A stretch of 64,000 bases of DNA, taken from Verrucomicrobiota bacterium. Its GTDB lineage: Bacteria > Verrucomicrobiota > Verrucomicrobiia > Opitutales > Opitutaceae. The notes under the pieces were generated by a model. That model ran no database searches. It had not been told where the DNA came from and saw only the letters and a list, made by a program, of their open reading frames with translations. The stretch is from contig JAEYUW010000033.1 in NCBI GenBank assembly GCA_023432225.1, positions 264,265 to 328,264 of the forward strand, in the 5' to 3' direction. Numbering within the stretch: position 1 is the first letter of the stretch; the number at the start of each line of letters is the position of its first letter. Positions 50,289-58,770 of the stretch are shown piece by piece. The position numbers were made by a program, and so were the translations under genes.

Positions 50289-50552
50289 ATGGCTCAACCC
50301 GTTAAGTCAGAAGTTATCGCCCAGTTCAAAACCCACGAGAAGGATACCGGCTCCTCCGACGTCCAGATCGCGCTGCTCACCGCTCGCATCAATCACTTGA
50401 CCGAGCACCTGCGCACGCATCGCAAGGACTTCCACAGCCGCCGCGGCCTCCTCCAGATGGCGAGCCGTCGTCGCAAGCTGCTTGATTACCTCAAGCGCGA
50501 AGACCTCGCCAAATACAACGAGCTTCTCCAGAAGCTCAACCTGCGTAAGTAA
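50289..50552 (+). CDS. rpsO: 30S ribosomal protein S15
   Basis: 87 residues. It binds the central domain of 16S rRNA early in 30S assembly and takes part in a subunit bridge. The sequence has the family core TGSSDVQIALLTARINHLTE HL, then THRKDFHSRRGLLQMASRRR and KLLDYLKREDLAKY. The usual rpsO-pnp neighbourhood is kept. A strong terminator follows, so pnp probably has its own promoter as well. Confidence 0.97.
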   Translation: MAQPVKSEVIAQFKTHEKDTGSSDVQIALLTARINHLTEHLRTHRKDFHSRRGLLQMASRRRKLLDYLKREDLAKYNELLQKLNLRK

Positions 50553-50564
50553 CCCGCTTTCACG

Positions 50565-50597
50565 AAGGCCGGCCCACCGACGGGCCGGCCTTTGTTT
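50565..50597 (+). terminator. rpsO intrinsic terminator
   Basis: GGCCGGCCC and GGGCCGGCC around ACCGAC, followed by TTTGTTT, 12 nt after the stop codon. Confidence 0.85.
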
Positions 50598-50778
50598 CAC
50601 CTCGCGACCAGTTTACCGGGACATTTCCGCTTGCCGCCCCAGCCGTTGCTGGGACCGCAATCCGAAATATCTCGGCGACTGATTCAAGAGGGGAAACGGA
50701 AAACGGCCATCGTTCGAACCCCGCTCCGCCTGCCGCCTTTCGCGGCTGAGGCGGCGCAATTACATCCGAAGTTAGCAA

Positions 50779-52977
50779 ATGAATCAGAAATACAACGTCA
50801 CGGTCCCGGGTCTCGGGATCCAGTTCTCCACCGGTTCCATCGGCAATCTCGCTGGCGGCGCCGTCATCGTCACGGTTGGCGAGACCAACCTCATGGTCAC
50901 CGCCTGCGTCGCGCAGAACATGCGCCCCGGCCAGGACTTCTTTCCGCTCACGGTCGACTACCGCGAAAAATACGCCGCCGCCGGCCGTTTCCCGGGCGGC
51001 TACTTCAAGCGCGAAGGCCGTCCCTCCGAGAAGGAAATCCTCACGTCGCGCCTCTGCGACCGTCCCTGCCGCCCGCTCTTCCCGGAAGGCTTCCTCAATG
51101 AAGTCCAGATCATCGGCCAGCTCCTGAGCGCCGACCAGATCAACGACGCCGACATCCCGATGATCAACGGCGCCTCCGCCGCCCTCGCGATCTCGGACAT
51201 CCCGTGGAACGGGCCCATCGCGGGCGTCCGCGTCGGCATGATCGACGGCCAATTCGTCGCCAACCCGAACCTTGAGCAGATGCAGTCCTCCTCGCTCGAC
51301 CTCATCTACGTCGGCACCGAGAAGGACATGCTGATGATCGAAGGCTCGGCAGATCAGATTCCGGAAGAGGAATTCATCAAGGCCCTCGAGTTCGGTCACC
51401 AAGCCATCCAGCCGATCATCGCCGCGATCAAGGATCTCGTTGCCCAGTGCGGCAAACCGAAGGCCACGTTCGCCCTCGTCGGCGCCACGCCCGAGGCCCG
51501 CGCCATCATCGAGCGCGTCGTCCCGGCCGAACGCTTGGCCGAAGCGATCTTCGGCAAGGAAAAGGCCGCCCGCAGCGCCGCCGTCAAGGTGCTCAAGGAA
51601 GAAGCCAAGGTCGCCCTCACCACCGAGCTCGGCGCCGACAAGTTCACCGACGTTGACCTGAACGTCGTGTTCGAAGACCTGCAATACAAGGCCTACCGCC
51701 AGACCGTCCTCGCCAAGGGCGTCCGCGCCGATGGCCGCGGCCAGAAGGACATCCGTCCGCTGACCGCGCAGGTCGGCGTCCTCCCGCGCGTGCACGGCTC
51801 CGCCATGTTCCAGCGCGGCGACACCCAGAACATCGCCATCACCACCCTCGGGCCCACCAAGGAAGCCCAGGACATGGACGGCCTGACCGGCGGCGCGACC
51901 TCCAAGTCGTTCCTCCTGCACTACAACTTCCCGCCGTTCTCCGTCGGCGAAACCGGCCGCTTCACCGGCCCGGGCCGCCGCGAAATCGGCCACGGTGCAC
52001 TCGCCGAGCGCTCGCTCGTCCCGGTGCTCCCGCCCGAAGACGTGTTCCCCTACTCCATCCGCGTCGTCTCCGAGATCATGGCCTCCAACGGCTCGACCTC
52101 GATGGCCTCGATCTGCGGCGGCTGCTTGTCGCTGATGGATGCGGGCGTGCCGATCATCGCTCCGGTTGCCGGCATTTCCTGCGGTCTCATGACCGAAATG
52201 GCCGCTGACGGTTCGATCACCAAGTGGACCACCATCACCGACATTCTCGGTGAGGAAGACCACTTCGGCGACATGGACTTCAAGCTCGCCGGCACGACCA
52301 AGGGCATCACGGGCTTCCAGCTCGACCTCAAGATCAACGGCCTCCCCTTCGAGATCGCCAAGACCGCGATCTTCCAAGCCCGCGACGCGCGCATCGAAAT
52401 CCTGAAGACCATGCTCGCCGCCCTCCCGGCGCCGCGCAAGGACCTCAGCACTTACGCCCCGCGCATCCAGACGATCCAGATCGATCCGGAAAAGATCGGC
52501 CTGCTCATCGGACCCGGCGGCAAGACGATCCGCCGCATCACCGAGACGACCGGTGCGCAGATCGACATCGCCGAGGACGACTCCGGCAAGGTGTTCATCT
52601 ACTCCAACAATGCCGACGCGATGAACCGCGCCGTGCAGGAAATCGACGCCCTCTGCGGCGGCGGCGCCCAGATCGAGATCAACAAGATCTACACCGGCCG
52701 CGTCACCGGCACGAAGGAGTTTGGCGCGTTCGTCGAGTGCCTCCCGGGCAAGGAAGGCCTCGTGCACATCTCCGAACTCGCGGACTTCCGCGTCCGCCGC
52801 ACCGAGGACGTCGTCAAGGTCGGCGACTCCATCACGGTGAAGTGCATCGGCATCGACGAGCGTTCCGGCAAGGTTCGCCTCAGCCGCCGCGCCGCGATGA
52901 AGGACCTCGAGCAGCAAAAGCAGGCCGCCGCGCCCGCCGACGCCGCTCCGGCCACCGACGCCCCCGCGCAGTCCTAA
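50779..52977 (+). CDS. pnp: Polyribonucleotide nucleotidyltransferase
   Basis: 732 residues. A phosphorolytic 3'-5' exoribonuclease. Two RNase PH domains (first ~1-220, second ~310-540) flank a helical domain. Active-site region: GDTQNIAITTLG, GETGRFTGPGRREIGHGALA, SNGSTSMASICGGCLSLMD, and DILGEEDHFGDMDFKLAGT. A KH domain follows (IGLLIGPGGKTIRRI), then an S1 domain (GRVTGTKEFGAFVECLPGKE), and an Ala-rich tail. The 180 nt upstream contain a GCCCCAGC...GCTGGGACCGC stem that could be an RNase III site, as in pnp autoregulation in enterobacteria (inference). Confidence 0.97.
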   Translation: MNQKYNVTVPGLGIQFSTGSIGNLAGGAVIVTVGETNLMVTACVAQNMRPGQDFFPLTVDYREKYAAAGRFPGGYFKREGRPSEKEILTSRLCDRPCRPLFPEGFLNEVQIIGQLLSADQINDADIPMINGASAALAISDIPWNGPIAGVRVGMIDGQFVANPNLEQMQSSSLDLIYVGTEKDMLMIEGSADQIPEEEFIKALEFGHQAIQPIIAAIKDLVAQCGKPKATFALVGATPEARAIIERVVPAERLAEAIFGKEKAARSAAVKVLKEEAKVALTTELGADKFTDVDLNVVFEDLQYKAYRQTVLAKGVRADGRGQKDIRPLTAQVGVLPRVHGSAMFQRGDTQNIAITTLGPTKEAQDMDGLTGGATSKSFLLHYNFPPFSVGETGRFTGPGRREIGHGALAERSLVPVLPPEDVFPYSIRVVSEIMASNGSTSMASICGGCLSLMDAGVPIIAPVAGISCGLMTEMAADGSITKWTTITDILGEEDHFGDMDFKLAGTTKGITGFQLDLKINGLPFEIAKTAIFQARDARIEILKTMLAALPAPRKDLSTYAPRIQTIQIDPEKIGLLIGPGGKTIRRITETTGAQIDIAEDDSGKVFIYSNNADAMNRAVQEIDALCGGGAQIEINKIYTGRVTGTKEFGAFVECLPGKEGLVHISELADFRVRRTEDVVKVGDSITVKCIGIDERSGKVRLSRRAAMKDLEQQKQAAAPADAAPATDAPAQS

Positions 52978-53039
52978 ACGCGCATCCGCAACGGCAGGGC
53001 GAGTTCTCCAAACGAGCCGCCTCACCCGAGCGCACTCTC

Positions 53040-53072
53040 AAAGCCGCGACGCCAGTCGCGGCTTTTTCTTTG
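53040..53072 (+). terminator. pnp intrinsic terminator
   Basis: AAAGCCGCGAC and GTCGCGGCTTT around GCCA, followed by TTCTTT. Confidence 0.85.
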
Positions 53073-53109
53073 CCCCACCGCAGCAGTCACCGTCCACGCC
53101 CGAACGTTT

Positions 53110-53204
53110 ATGGCGTATTACGCCATATTCTTCCGCTCCCACCAGCTGAACCAATCACGCTCTAAAATATGGAGTTATCCCATCAAAATTGCGTAATACG
53201 CCAT
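53110..53204. repeat. AT-rich paired palindrome
   Basis: ATGGCGTATTACGCCAT at the left and ATTGCGTAATACGCCAT at the right; each is itself near-palindromic and the two are inverted copies (15 of 17 match). The 61-nt core is AT-rich. It lies in the gap 53073-53338, which has no gene. The architecture matches the insertion at 48046. Confidence 0.7.
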
Positions 53205-53338
53205 GAATGAAATCGCGGTGCCGAAGCACAGACGGAACGGAACGGCAGAGAAAATCGGGCCCAGAGGCAGCAGCGGTGACGAGGGCGGCAATTCCGCGCG
53301 TGCAACTACGCACCGCCTTCCGCTAAACATCTCCGCGA

Positions 53339-54451
53339 ATGACCCGCGTTTTCGTCTCCGGCTGCTACGACATCCTGCACGCCGGCCACGTCCAATTTTT
53401 CCGCGAAGCCAAGGCCCTCGGCACGCACCTCACGGTGACGTTCGCCGGCTCCGACGTGTTGTGGCAGCACAAGCAACGCCGCAGTTCGCTGCCGGACGAT
53501 CATAAGCGCGCGCTGATCGCCGCGCTCGACATGGTCGATGACGTCATCGTCACGCACGGCATCGAGCACGGTCTCGATTTCAAAGACGACTTCCTCCGCC
53601 TGAAGCCCGACATCCTCGCCGTCACCGAGGACGACAAATACGGCGACCTCAAGCGCGCGCTCTGCGCGCAAGTCGGCGCGCGCTACGTCGTGCTGCCGAA
53701 AACGCCGCCGCAATTCACGCCCGTTTCCACATCTGAAATTGTCCGCTGGATCAAGGCCCCGACCGAAGCGCCACTGCGCATCGATTTCGCCGGCGGCTGG
53801 CTCGACGTGCCGCGGCACGCGCGCGAAGGCGGCTACATCGTCAACTGCGCGATTTCTCCGACCGTCTCGCTGCGCGATTGGTCTTACGAACGCCAGGCCG
53901 GCCTCGGCGGCAGCGGCGCCTGGGCGTTGCTCAACGGCAAGGACGGCGTCTCCTCCGAACTCGATCTCGGCGTCGGCTGGCAAGATCCCGCAATCATTCG
54001 CGAAGGAGGCTTGTGCGTCTGGCGCAGCGGCCCGAAACCCGTGCTCGAAATCAAAACCGACGGCACGCTGCTCACGGGCCGACTCGCGCTTTACTGGACC
54101 GGCAAAGGTCACTGCACGCCCTCCGTCGCCGACGGCAAACGCGACTACGATGCGATCTTCCGCGCCAGTCTCACCGCGCGCGAAGCCGTGTGGAAAAACG
54201 ACCTCGCGCAACTCGCCGAGGCCGTGCGCCAGTCCTACGCCGTGCAACGCGCCGAAAGCATGGAGCCGTTGCCGGGCGACCCGGCGGCGAGCGCTCTTCC
54301 CGCGCTCAGCGACTGCCGTCCGCTTGCGTGGAAATACTGCGGCGGCGGCTTCGGCGGTTATGCGGCGTATCTCTTCGCCACGCCTGCTGATCGCGCTGCG
54401 GCCTGCGCCTTGCCTGGTTTCCGCCCGGTCGAGCCCTTCGTGCACGAGTAA
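53339..54451 (+). CDS. Cytidylyltransferase-GHMP kinase fusion
   Basis: 370 residues. Residues 1-140 form a nucleotidyltransferase of the HldE-C/glycerol-3-P cytidylyltransferase type: VFVSGCYDILHAGHVQFF with HAGH at 14-17, and the substrate-side PVSTSEIVRWI. Residues ~145-370 form a GHMP sugar kinase: RIDFAGGWLDVPRHA, ATP loop GLGGSGAWALL (188-198) and CGGGFGGYAAYLF (334-346). This would phosphorylate a sugar at C1 and then activate it as an NDP-sugar in one chain. HldE does the same chemistry with a PfkB kinase, so this has a different kinase fold. Heptose or fucose-type substrates are possible; none is proven. Confidence 0.82.
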   Translation: MTRVFVSGCYDILHAGHVQFFREAKALGTHLTVTFAGSDVLWQHKQRRSSLPDDHKRALIAALDMVDDVIVTHGIEHGLDFKDDFLRLKPDILAVTEDDKYGDLKRALCAQVGARYVVLPKTPPQFTPVSTSEIVRWIKAPTEAPLRIDFAGGWLDVPRHAREGGYIVNCAISPTVSLRDWSYERQAGLGGSGAWALLNGKDGVSSELDLGVGWQDPAIIREGGLCVWRSGPKPVLEIKTDGTLLTGRLALYWTGKGHCTPSVADGKRDYDAIFRASLTAREAVWKNDLAQLAEAVRQSYAVQRAESMEPLPGDPAASALPALSDCRPLAWKYCGGGFGGYAAYLFATPADRAAACALPGFRPVEPFVHE

Positions 54452-54492
54452 GCTTTTGCGTCGAACCGCGGCCGCGCTACGTTGCGCGCTTT

Positions 54493-54972
54493 GTGTCTGC
54501 GCCCTCTCACACCAACGGTCTTCGTCTCATCGCCTCGCTCGAGGCGTTGAAGGGAGCGATCGTGCTCATCGTGGGCTTCGGCCTCCTCTCGCTGCTCGGC
54601 CGCGATCAAGCGGCTTTTGCCGAACACCTCGTCGCGCGCCTGCACCTGAATCCCGCGCACCACTACCCGCACATTTTCATCGCCGCGATGAGTAACGTGA
54701 ACAACACGCACCTCGTCCAACTCGCGTGCCTCGCCGCACTGTATTCAGCCCTCCGCTTCGCCGAAGCCTACGGCCTGTGGCGACAACGTCGCTGGGCCGA
54801 GTGGCTCGCGGCCCTCAGTGGCGCGATCTACGTGCCAGTCGAGATCTACGAAATCTTTCAGCACGCCACTTGGCTCAAATTCGCTGCGCTGCTCATCAAC
54901 GTCGTCATCGTCGCCTACATGGTCTGGCTGCTGACCGAGTCACGCCGACTTGCCGCGCGCGAGGTCTCGTGA
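54493..54972 (+). CDS. DUF2127 membrane protein
   Basis: 159 residues, four predicted membrane helices. GLRLIASLEALKGAIVLIVG and the later AEAYGLWRQRRWAEWLAALSGAIYVPVEIYE are DUF2127 landmarks. Function unknown. The GTG start at 54493 comes 41 nt after the kinase fusion, so the two may share a transcript. It is convergent with birA. Confidence 0.82.
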   Translation: MSAPSHTNGLRLIASLEALKGAIVLIVGFGLLSLLGRDQAAFAEHLVARLHLNPAHHYPHIFIAAMSNVNNTHLVQLACLAALYSALRFAEAYGLWRQRRWAEWLAALSGAIYVPVEIYEIFQHATWLKFAALLINVVIVAYMVWLLTESRRLAAREVS

Positions 54973-54994
54973 CGCGCAACGCCGATACCGACGC

Positions 54995-55762
54995 TCACAC
55001 CTCTCGCAGACGAACAATGTGATGCTCCGGCACGCTGAGGCGCGCGCCGTCTGGACCGATCAGCTCGACGTTCCCACTCGGCGCTACGCCGGCAAATTTT
55101 CCCCGAATCGCCGCCGCGCCGCCTGCGAGTTCCAGCGCCACCTCACGCGGCTCGCCCCACGCGCTCTGCAGCGGCGTGATCATCCCAACAAAACCGTTGC
55201 GCTCGAACTCCACGAATGCCCGGTGCAGCGCGGCCAGCAACGCCGCGATCATCACTCCGCGCTCGGGCACTTCGCCCGCGATCGCTTCGGCGAGAGAACA
55301 TGCAATGTCGCGCAACTCCGGCGCCGCCTGCCAAGGCTGGTTGGTCACATTCAGGCCGATGCCGACTACGAGCGTGTCGGGGCCAACCTGCTCGACGAGG
55401 ATGCCGCCCACCTTGCGCGATCCGATCATCAAATCATTCGGCCAGCGCAAGCGGAGTCCGCGCACGCCCAGCGCGACGAGCGCCTCGCGCGCCGCCCAAC
55501 CGACCGCCAACGCAAAGCCGCGCGAACGCAACGGATCCCCGGCATACGGCAGCACCGCCGAAAGATAGAGTCCGCCGCGATCCGAGACGAACGATCGCTC
55601 GCGCTGCCCGCGCCCAGCTCGCTGCTCGCAGGCGACCACCGCGTGCCACGGACGGCGTCCGCGCGCGAGCGTCTGCGTCGATTCGACCGCGTCGTGCTCC
55701 TCGACCTGCCATTCGGCTGCGCCGGCTTTCGTATCCCCAGGAAAGTCGGCGCGCTGCGACAT
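54995..55762 (-). CDS. birA: Biotin-[acyl-carrier] protein ligase (no HTH)
   Basis: 255 residues. It attaches biotin to the carrier Lys of biotin enzymes. The biotinyl-AMP loop is RAGRGQRERSFVSDRGGLYL, the substrate Lys segment is MIGSRKVGGILVE, and a C-terminal SH3-like domain follows. The N-terminal DNA-binding domain of E. coli BirA is missing, so it is a class I ligase without repressor role. It starts 1 nt after the oadB-like stop, so the ligase is encoded in the same operon as its likely substrate, the biotin carrier at 58771-59175. Confidence 0.93.
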   Translation of the reverse strand: MSQRADFPGDTKAGAAEWQVEEHDAVESTQTLARGRRPWHAVVACEQRAGRGQRERSFVSDRGGLYLSAVLPYAGDPLRSRGFALAVGWAAREALVALGVRGLRLRWPNDLMIGSRKVGGILVEQVGPDTLVVGIGLNVTNQPWQAAPELRDIACSLAEAIAGEVPERGVMIAALLAALHRAFVEFERNGFVGMITPLQSAWGEPREVALELAGGAAAIRGKFAGVAPSGNVELIGPDGARLSVPEHHIVRLREV

Positions 55763-55763
55763 G

Positions 55764-56930
55764 TCAGATGATGCCGAGTCCCTTGAGCACGGAGAGCATG
55801 ATCGCCGCGGCCATGACCGAGCCGATCTGGCCGCCCGTGTTCGCACCCATGGCGTGCATGAGCAGGTGGTTTTGCTTGTTCCAACGCTGGCCCTCGTTCT
55901 GCACGAGCCGCGCTGCCATCGGATACGCCGAGATGCCGGCCGCACCGACGAGCGGGTTCACTTTCCCACCGGAGAGGTAATACCAGAGTTTGCCGAGCAT
56001 GACGCCGCCGGCAGTGTCGACGACGATCGCGAACAGGCCCAGCCCGAAAACCATCAGCGTTTGCATCTTCAGGAACTCGGGGCCGCTCATTGTGCCACCG
56101 ATGGCGAGGCCGAGGAAGAGCGTCGCGATATTCGCGATCTCGTTCTCGCTCGCCTTCGTCAGGCGCGTCACGGCGCCCGTGACCTTCATGAAATTGCCGA
56201 GCATCACCATGCCCATCAGCGGCAGACCCTTCGGCGCGATGATGCCGGTGATGGCGGTGACGATCAGCGGGAACGCAATCAGCGCGGTCCGCGACACCTT
56301 GCCGCGCACGCTGGGCATCGGCGTGGCGCGTTCCTTCTGCGTCGTGAGCAAGCGCATGATCGGCGGCTGCAAAATCGGCACGAGCGCCATGTAGGAATAC
56401 GCCGCCACCGCGAGCGCGCCGACCATCGCCGTCGGAATCTTGCCGAGGCCCGCGAAGAGATTGGAAACGTAGATAACGGTCGGACCGTCGCACGCACCGA
56501 TCACCGCGACGGACACCGCCTCCTCTTTGCTAAAACCGAGCCAGAGGGCGAAGAGCAGCGTCACGAAAATGCCGAGTTGCCCGGCCGCGCCGAAGAGCAG
56601 CAGCTTCGGATTCGCGAGCAGCGGCGTGAAATCCGTCATCGAGCCGATCGCGATGAAAATCAGCAGCGGAAACAACTCGTTGCCGATGCCCATGTCGTAG
56701 AAGGCGCGCAACACGCCTCCGTGGTCCATGACTTCGCTGAGCGGCAAATTCGCGAGCAAACAACCGAACGCGATCGGCAACAGCAGCAGCGGCTCCACGT
56801 CCTTCTCGATCGCGAGATAGAACATCGTGAGCGCGACGCCGATCATCACGAGATTCGGTCCGCCGTGCGTGGCGAGGTGGCGCGCGCCTTCGGCGAGCGC
56901 GTTCAGTCCGGCAAGGATCGCGTCAAGCAT
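55764..56930 (-). CDS. oadB: Na+-translocating decarboxylase beta subunit
   Basis: 388 residues, about nine to eleven membrane helices. It decarboxylates carboxybiotin and pumps Na+ outward. The conserved Asp lies in VIGACDGPTVIYVSNLF, and the second Asn/Ser/Arg motif in GISAYPMAARLVQNEGQ. The homologues OadB, MmdB and GcdB share this; the genes around it (mmdA, mce, mutase) make the methylmalonyl-CoA version (MmdB) most likely. Its start overlaps the OadG-like stop by 8 nt. Confidence 0.95.
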   Translation of the reverse strand: MLDAILAGLNALAEGARHLATHGGPNLVMIGVALTMFYLAIEKDVEPLLLLPIAFGCLLANLPLSEVMDHGGVLRAFYDMGIGNELFPLLIFIAIGSMTDFTPLLANPKLLLFGAAGQLGIFVTLLFALWLGFSKEEAVSVAVIGACDGPTVIYVSNLFAGLGKIPTAMVGALAVAAYSYMALVPILQPPIMRLLTTQKERATPMPSVRGKVSRTALIAFPLIVTAITGIIAPKGLPLMGMVMLGNFMKVTGAVTRLTKASENEIANIATLFLGLAIGGTMSGPEFLKMQTLMVFGLGLFAIVVDTAGGVMLGKLWYYLSGGKVNPLVGAAGISAYPMAARLVQNEGQRWNKQNHLLMHAMGANTGGQIGSVMAAAIMLSVLKGLGII

Positions 56931-57081
56931 GGCCGCTCCCCTCCTTTCCCGCCGGCTTTTCCGGCTTCACCGGCCAGATCCGGGTGATCGCACCGATCAG
57001 GAGCGTCAACAGATAGAGCGTCAGCATCGTGCCGCCCATGCCGACGAGGAGCAGCGTGAGTCCGAACGTTTGGGTGTCCAT
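56923..57081 (-). CDS. Minimal OadG-like membrane subunit
   Basis: 52 residues from ATG 57081: MDTQTFGLTLLLVGMGGTML then TLYLLTLLIGAITRIWPVKP and a Lys/Glu/Gly tail. It is a single membrane helix with the GMGGTMLTLYLL pattern of OadG/MmdD gamma-type subunits, which hold the carboxyltransferase and beta subunit together. It is too short for most gene finders. Stop and oadB start overlap (8 nt), showing translational coupling. Confidence 0.75.
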   Translation of the reverse strand: MDTQTFGLTLLLVGMGGTMLTLYLLTLLIGAITRIWPVKPEKPAGKEGSGHA

Positions 57082-57109
57082 GGGGTAAGGGGAACAGCGA
57101 CGGCGGAGT

Positions 57110-58093
57110 TCAATCCTCCGTCAGATCAATGCCTGGTGGCGCCGCCGCCGCCGCACGATTGTGCCAAATCGAAAGCACGATCGAGACGCCGAGGATGACT
57201 CCGATCACTAGGAGCGAGACAAACGCGTGCGCCTTGAACCAGTGCTCCACGGGTGTGATGAAGCCGAGGATCATCTTCGCGCCGATGAAGAGCAGGATGA
57301 GGCTCACGCCGTGCTTGAGGAACTTGAACATCCCCATGACGCCGCGAATCGCGAAGAACAGCGAGTTCAGGCCGAGCACCGCGAACACGTTCGACGTCAG
57401 CACCACGAACGGGTCCTGGCTGATGCCCATGATCGCGGGGATCGAGTCGAGTGCGAACAGCACGTCGGTGCTGCCGATGACGAGGAAGACGAGGAACAGC
57501 GGCGTCACGCCCCATTTGCCGTTCTTCACCAGCGCCAGGCGACGTGAATGCGGTTCGTCGAGCGGATGCATCGGCAACAGCCGCGACGCGAGGCGATGCA
57601 GAAGATTTTTCTCCGGATGCACCTGCTCGTCCTCGTCGGCCGTGAGCATTTTCCAGGCGGTCCACACCAGCAGCGCGCCGAAGAGGTAGAGCAGCCAGTG
57701 GAACTTCGTCACCAGCGCGATCCCGAAGAGAATGAAGACGACGCGCAGCGCGATGGAGAGAAAGATGCCGAGCTTGATCAGCTTCGGCTGCGCCTCCGCG
57801 TGCACCCCCATCAGCGAAAAGATGAGGATGAACACGAAAAGATTATCCACCGACAGCGAGTATTCCGTCAGGTAGCCCGCGATGAACAGCATCGCCGACT
57901 CACGCCCGTTGGGGTGCACCCAGGCCACGGCGACGGCGAAAGCGAACGCAAGCGCGACCCACAGCGCCGTCCAGCGCAGCGCCGACTTGATCCCCACCGC
58001 CGAGTGGCGATGGGTGATCACGAACAGATCGAGCGCCGACACCACCACGAACACCGTCCAGAAGCCAATCCAGAGGCCGGTGACCGGGTTCAT
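57110..58093 (-). CDS. TerC-family membrane protein
   Basis: 327 residues, about nine membrane helices. SVDNLFVFILIFSLMGVHAE and ALDSIPAIMGISQDPFVVLT SNVFAVLGLN carry the two acidic TerC/Alx motifs. Family members export Mn2+ or confer tellurite and envelope-stress resistance. It lies inside the Na+-decarboxylase operon, 25 nt after one subunit gene and 28 nt before another, an unexpected position. ATG 58093 (MNPVTGLWIGFW) is chosen over a TTG five codons upstream. Confidence 0.9.
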   Translation of the reverse strand: MNPVTGLWIGFWTVFVVVSALDLFVITHRHSAVGIKSALRWTALWVALAFAFAVAVAWVHPNGRESAMLFIAGYLTEYSLSVDNLFVFILIFSLMGVHAEAQPKLIKLGIFLSIALRVVFILFGIALVTKFHWLLYLFGALLVWTAWKMLTADEDEQVHPEKNLLHRLASRLLPMHPLDEPHSRRLALVKNGKWGVTPLFLVFLVIGSTDVLFALDSIPAIMGISQDPFVVLTSNVFAVLGLNSLFFAIRGVMGMFKFLKHGVSLILLFIGAKMILGFITPVEHWFKAHAFVSLLVIGVILGVSIVLSIWHNRAAAAAPPGIDLTED

Positions 58094-58118
58094 CGTGGGA
58101 TGGAGCAACTAAGCCGCT

Positions 58119-58529
58119 TCAGCGAATCTGGTGCGAACGGAAGACTTCCCGGCGCCCTTCCAGCGACCACATCACCTGGCTGGACGGCACGGGAGCAACG
58201 GCGACGAGCCGTGCGCTGCCACCGAACACGCTGTGCACCGCCGCGAAGATCGCGACCAGTTCACCCGGCGTGGGCGGACCGAGCGGAGTCGGGGCGGGCG
58301 CGGCGGCCGGAGCCGCGGCCGCTTTCGCCGTGGCGGGAGCCGGCGCAGGCGTCGGCGCGGACGGCGTGCGCAGCGTTTCAATTTCGGCGCGCAGCAACGA
58401 GACCTGACGCAGCGCGTAGGCCAAGCCGACCAAAGCGAGCACCAGCAATACGGTGCGCACATCGATGGCACTGTTGCCCGCTGCGACCTGCGCGAGAGGC
58501 GGAAGGCTGGGAAGAAGAGGAAGACTCAT
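58119..58529 (-). CDS. OadG/MmdE-like decarboxylase accessory subunit (putative)
   Basis: 136 residues. One membrane helix (VRTVLLVLALVGLAYALRQV), a Pro/Ala-rich linker and a C-terminal segment TPGELVAIFAAVHSVFG ending in WSLEGRREVFRSHQIR. The W-x-x-EGR...SH-x-IR ending resembles small gamma/epsilon subunits of Na+ decarboxylases, which bind the carboxyltransferase by the tail (recalled similarity, not computed). It overlaps the preceding 77-residue gene by the ATGA quartet. Together with the 52-residue OadG-like protein it may divide the roles of a normal gamma subunit. Confidence 0.65.
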   Translation of the reverse strand: MSLPLLPSLPPLAQVAAGNSAIDVRTVLLVLALVGLAYALRQVSLLRAEIETLRTPSAPTPAPAPATAKAAAAPAAAPAPTPLGPPTPGELVAIFAAVHSVFGGSARLVAVAPVPSSQVMWSLEGRREVFRSHQIR

Positions 58530-58759
58530 GGATGAGGAGTGACGAGATCGTGCCCGACAGAATCGGGCACGCGTTTGGCGGAATGCAGCAGGGCGAGCGT
58601 GGCCATGCCCGCGAAAGCGAGCACTTGTCCACCCGCCGACACCGCAGCCCGCAGCAGCGGTGTCGCGCGCGGCAGACAATAGCGCGCGGCTCCGGTGCTG
58701 CAGACCAACTCCAACGCGATCAGCAACCACGCTGCCACGAAGAGAGTTTTCCGGTTCAT
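58526..58759 (-). CDS. Small two-helix membrane protein of the decarboxylase operon
   Basis: 77 residues from ATG 58759: MNRKTLFVAAWLLIALELVC then a second helix (AGGQVLAFAGMATLALLHSA). No family recognised. It is 11 nt downstream of the biotin carrier gene and overlaps the next gene through ATGA, so it is translated with the operon. It may be an assembly or structural subunit of the Na+ pump. Confidence 0.65.
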   Translation of the reverse strand: MNRKTLFVAAWLLIALELVCSTGAARYCLPRATPLLRAAVSAGGQVLAFAGMATLALLHSAKRVPDSVGHDLVTPHP

Positions 58760-58770
58760 GGGACGACGAA

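Noticed and set aside
50560..53025. Open frame antisense to pnp (820 codons)
   Set aside because: Ala/Gly/Asp/Glu-rich shadow of pnp; contains no recognisable domain.
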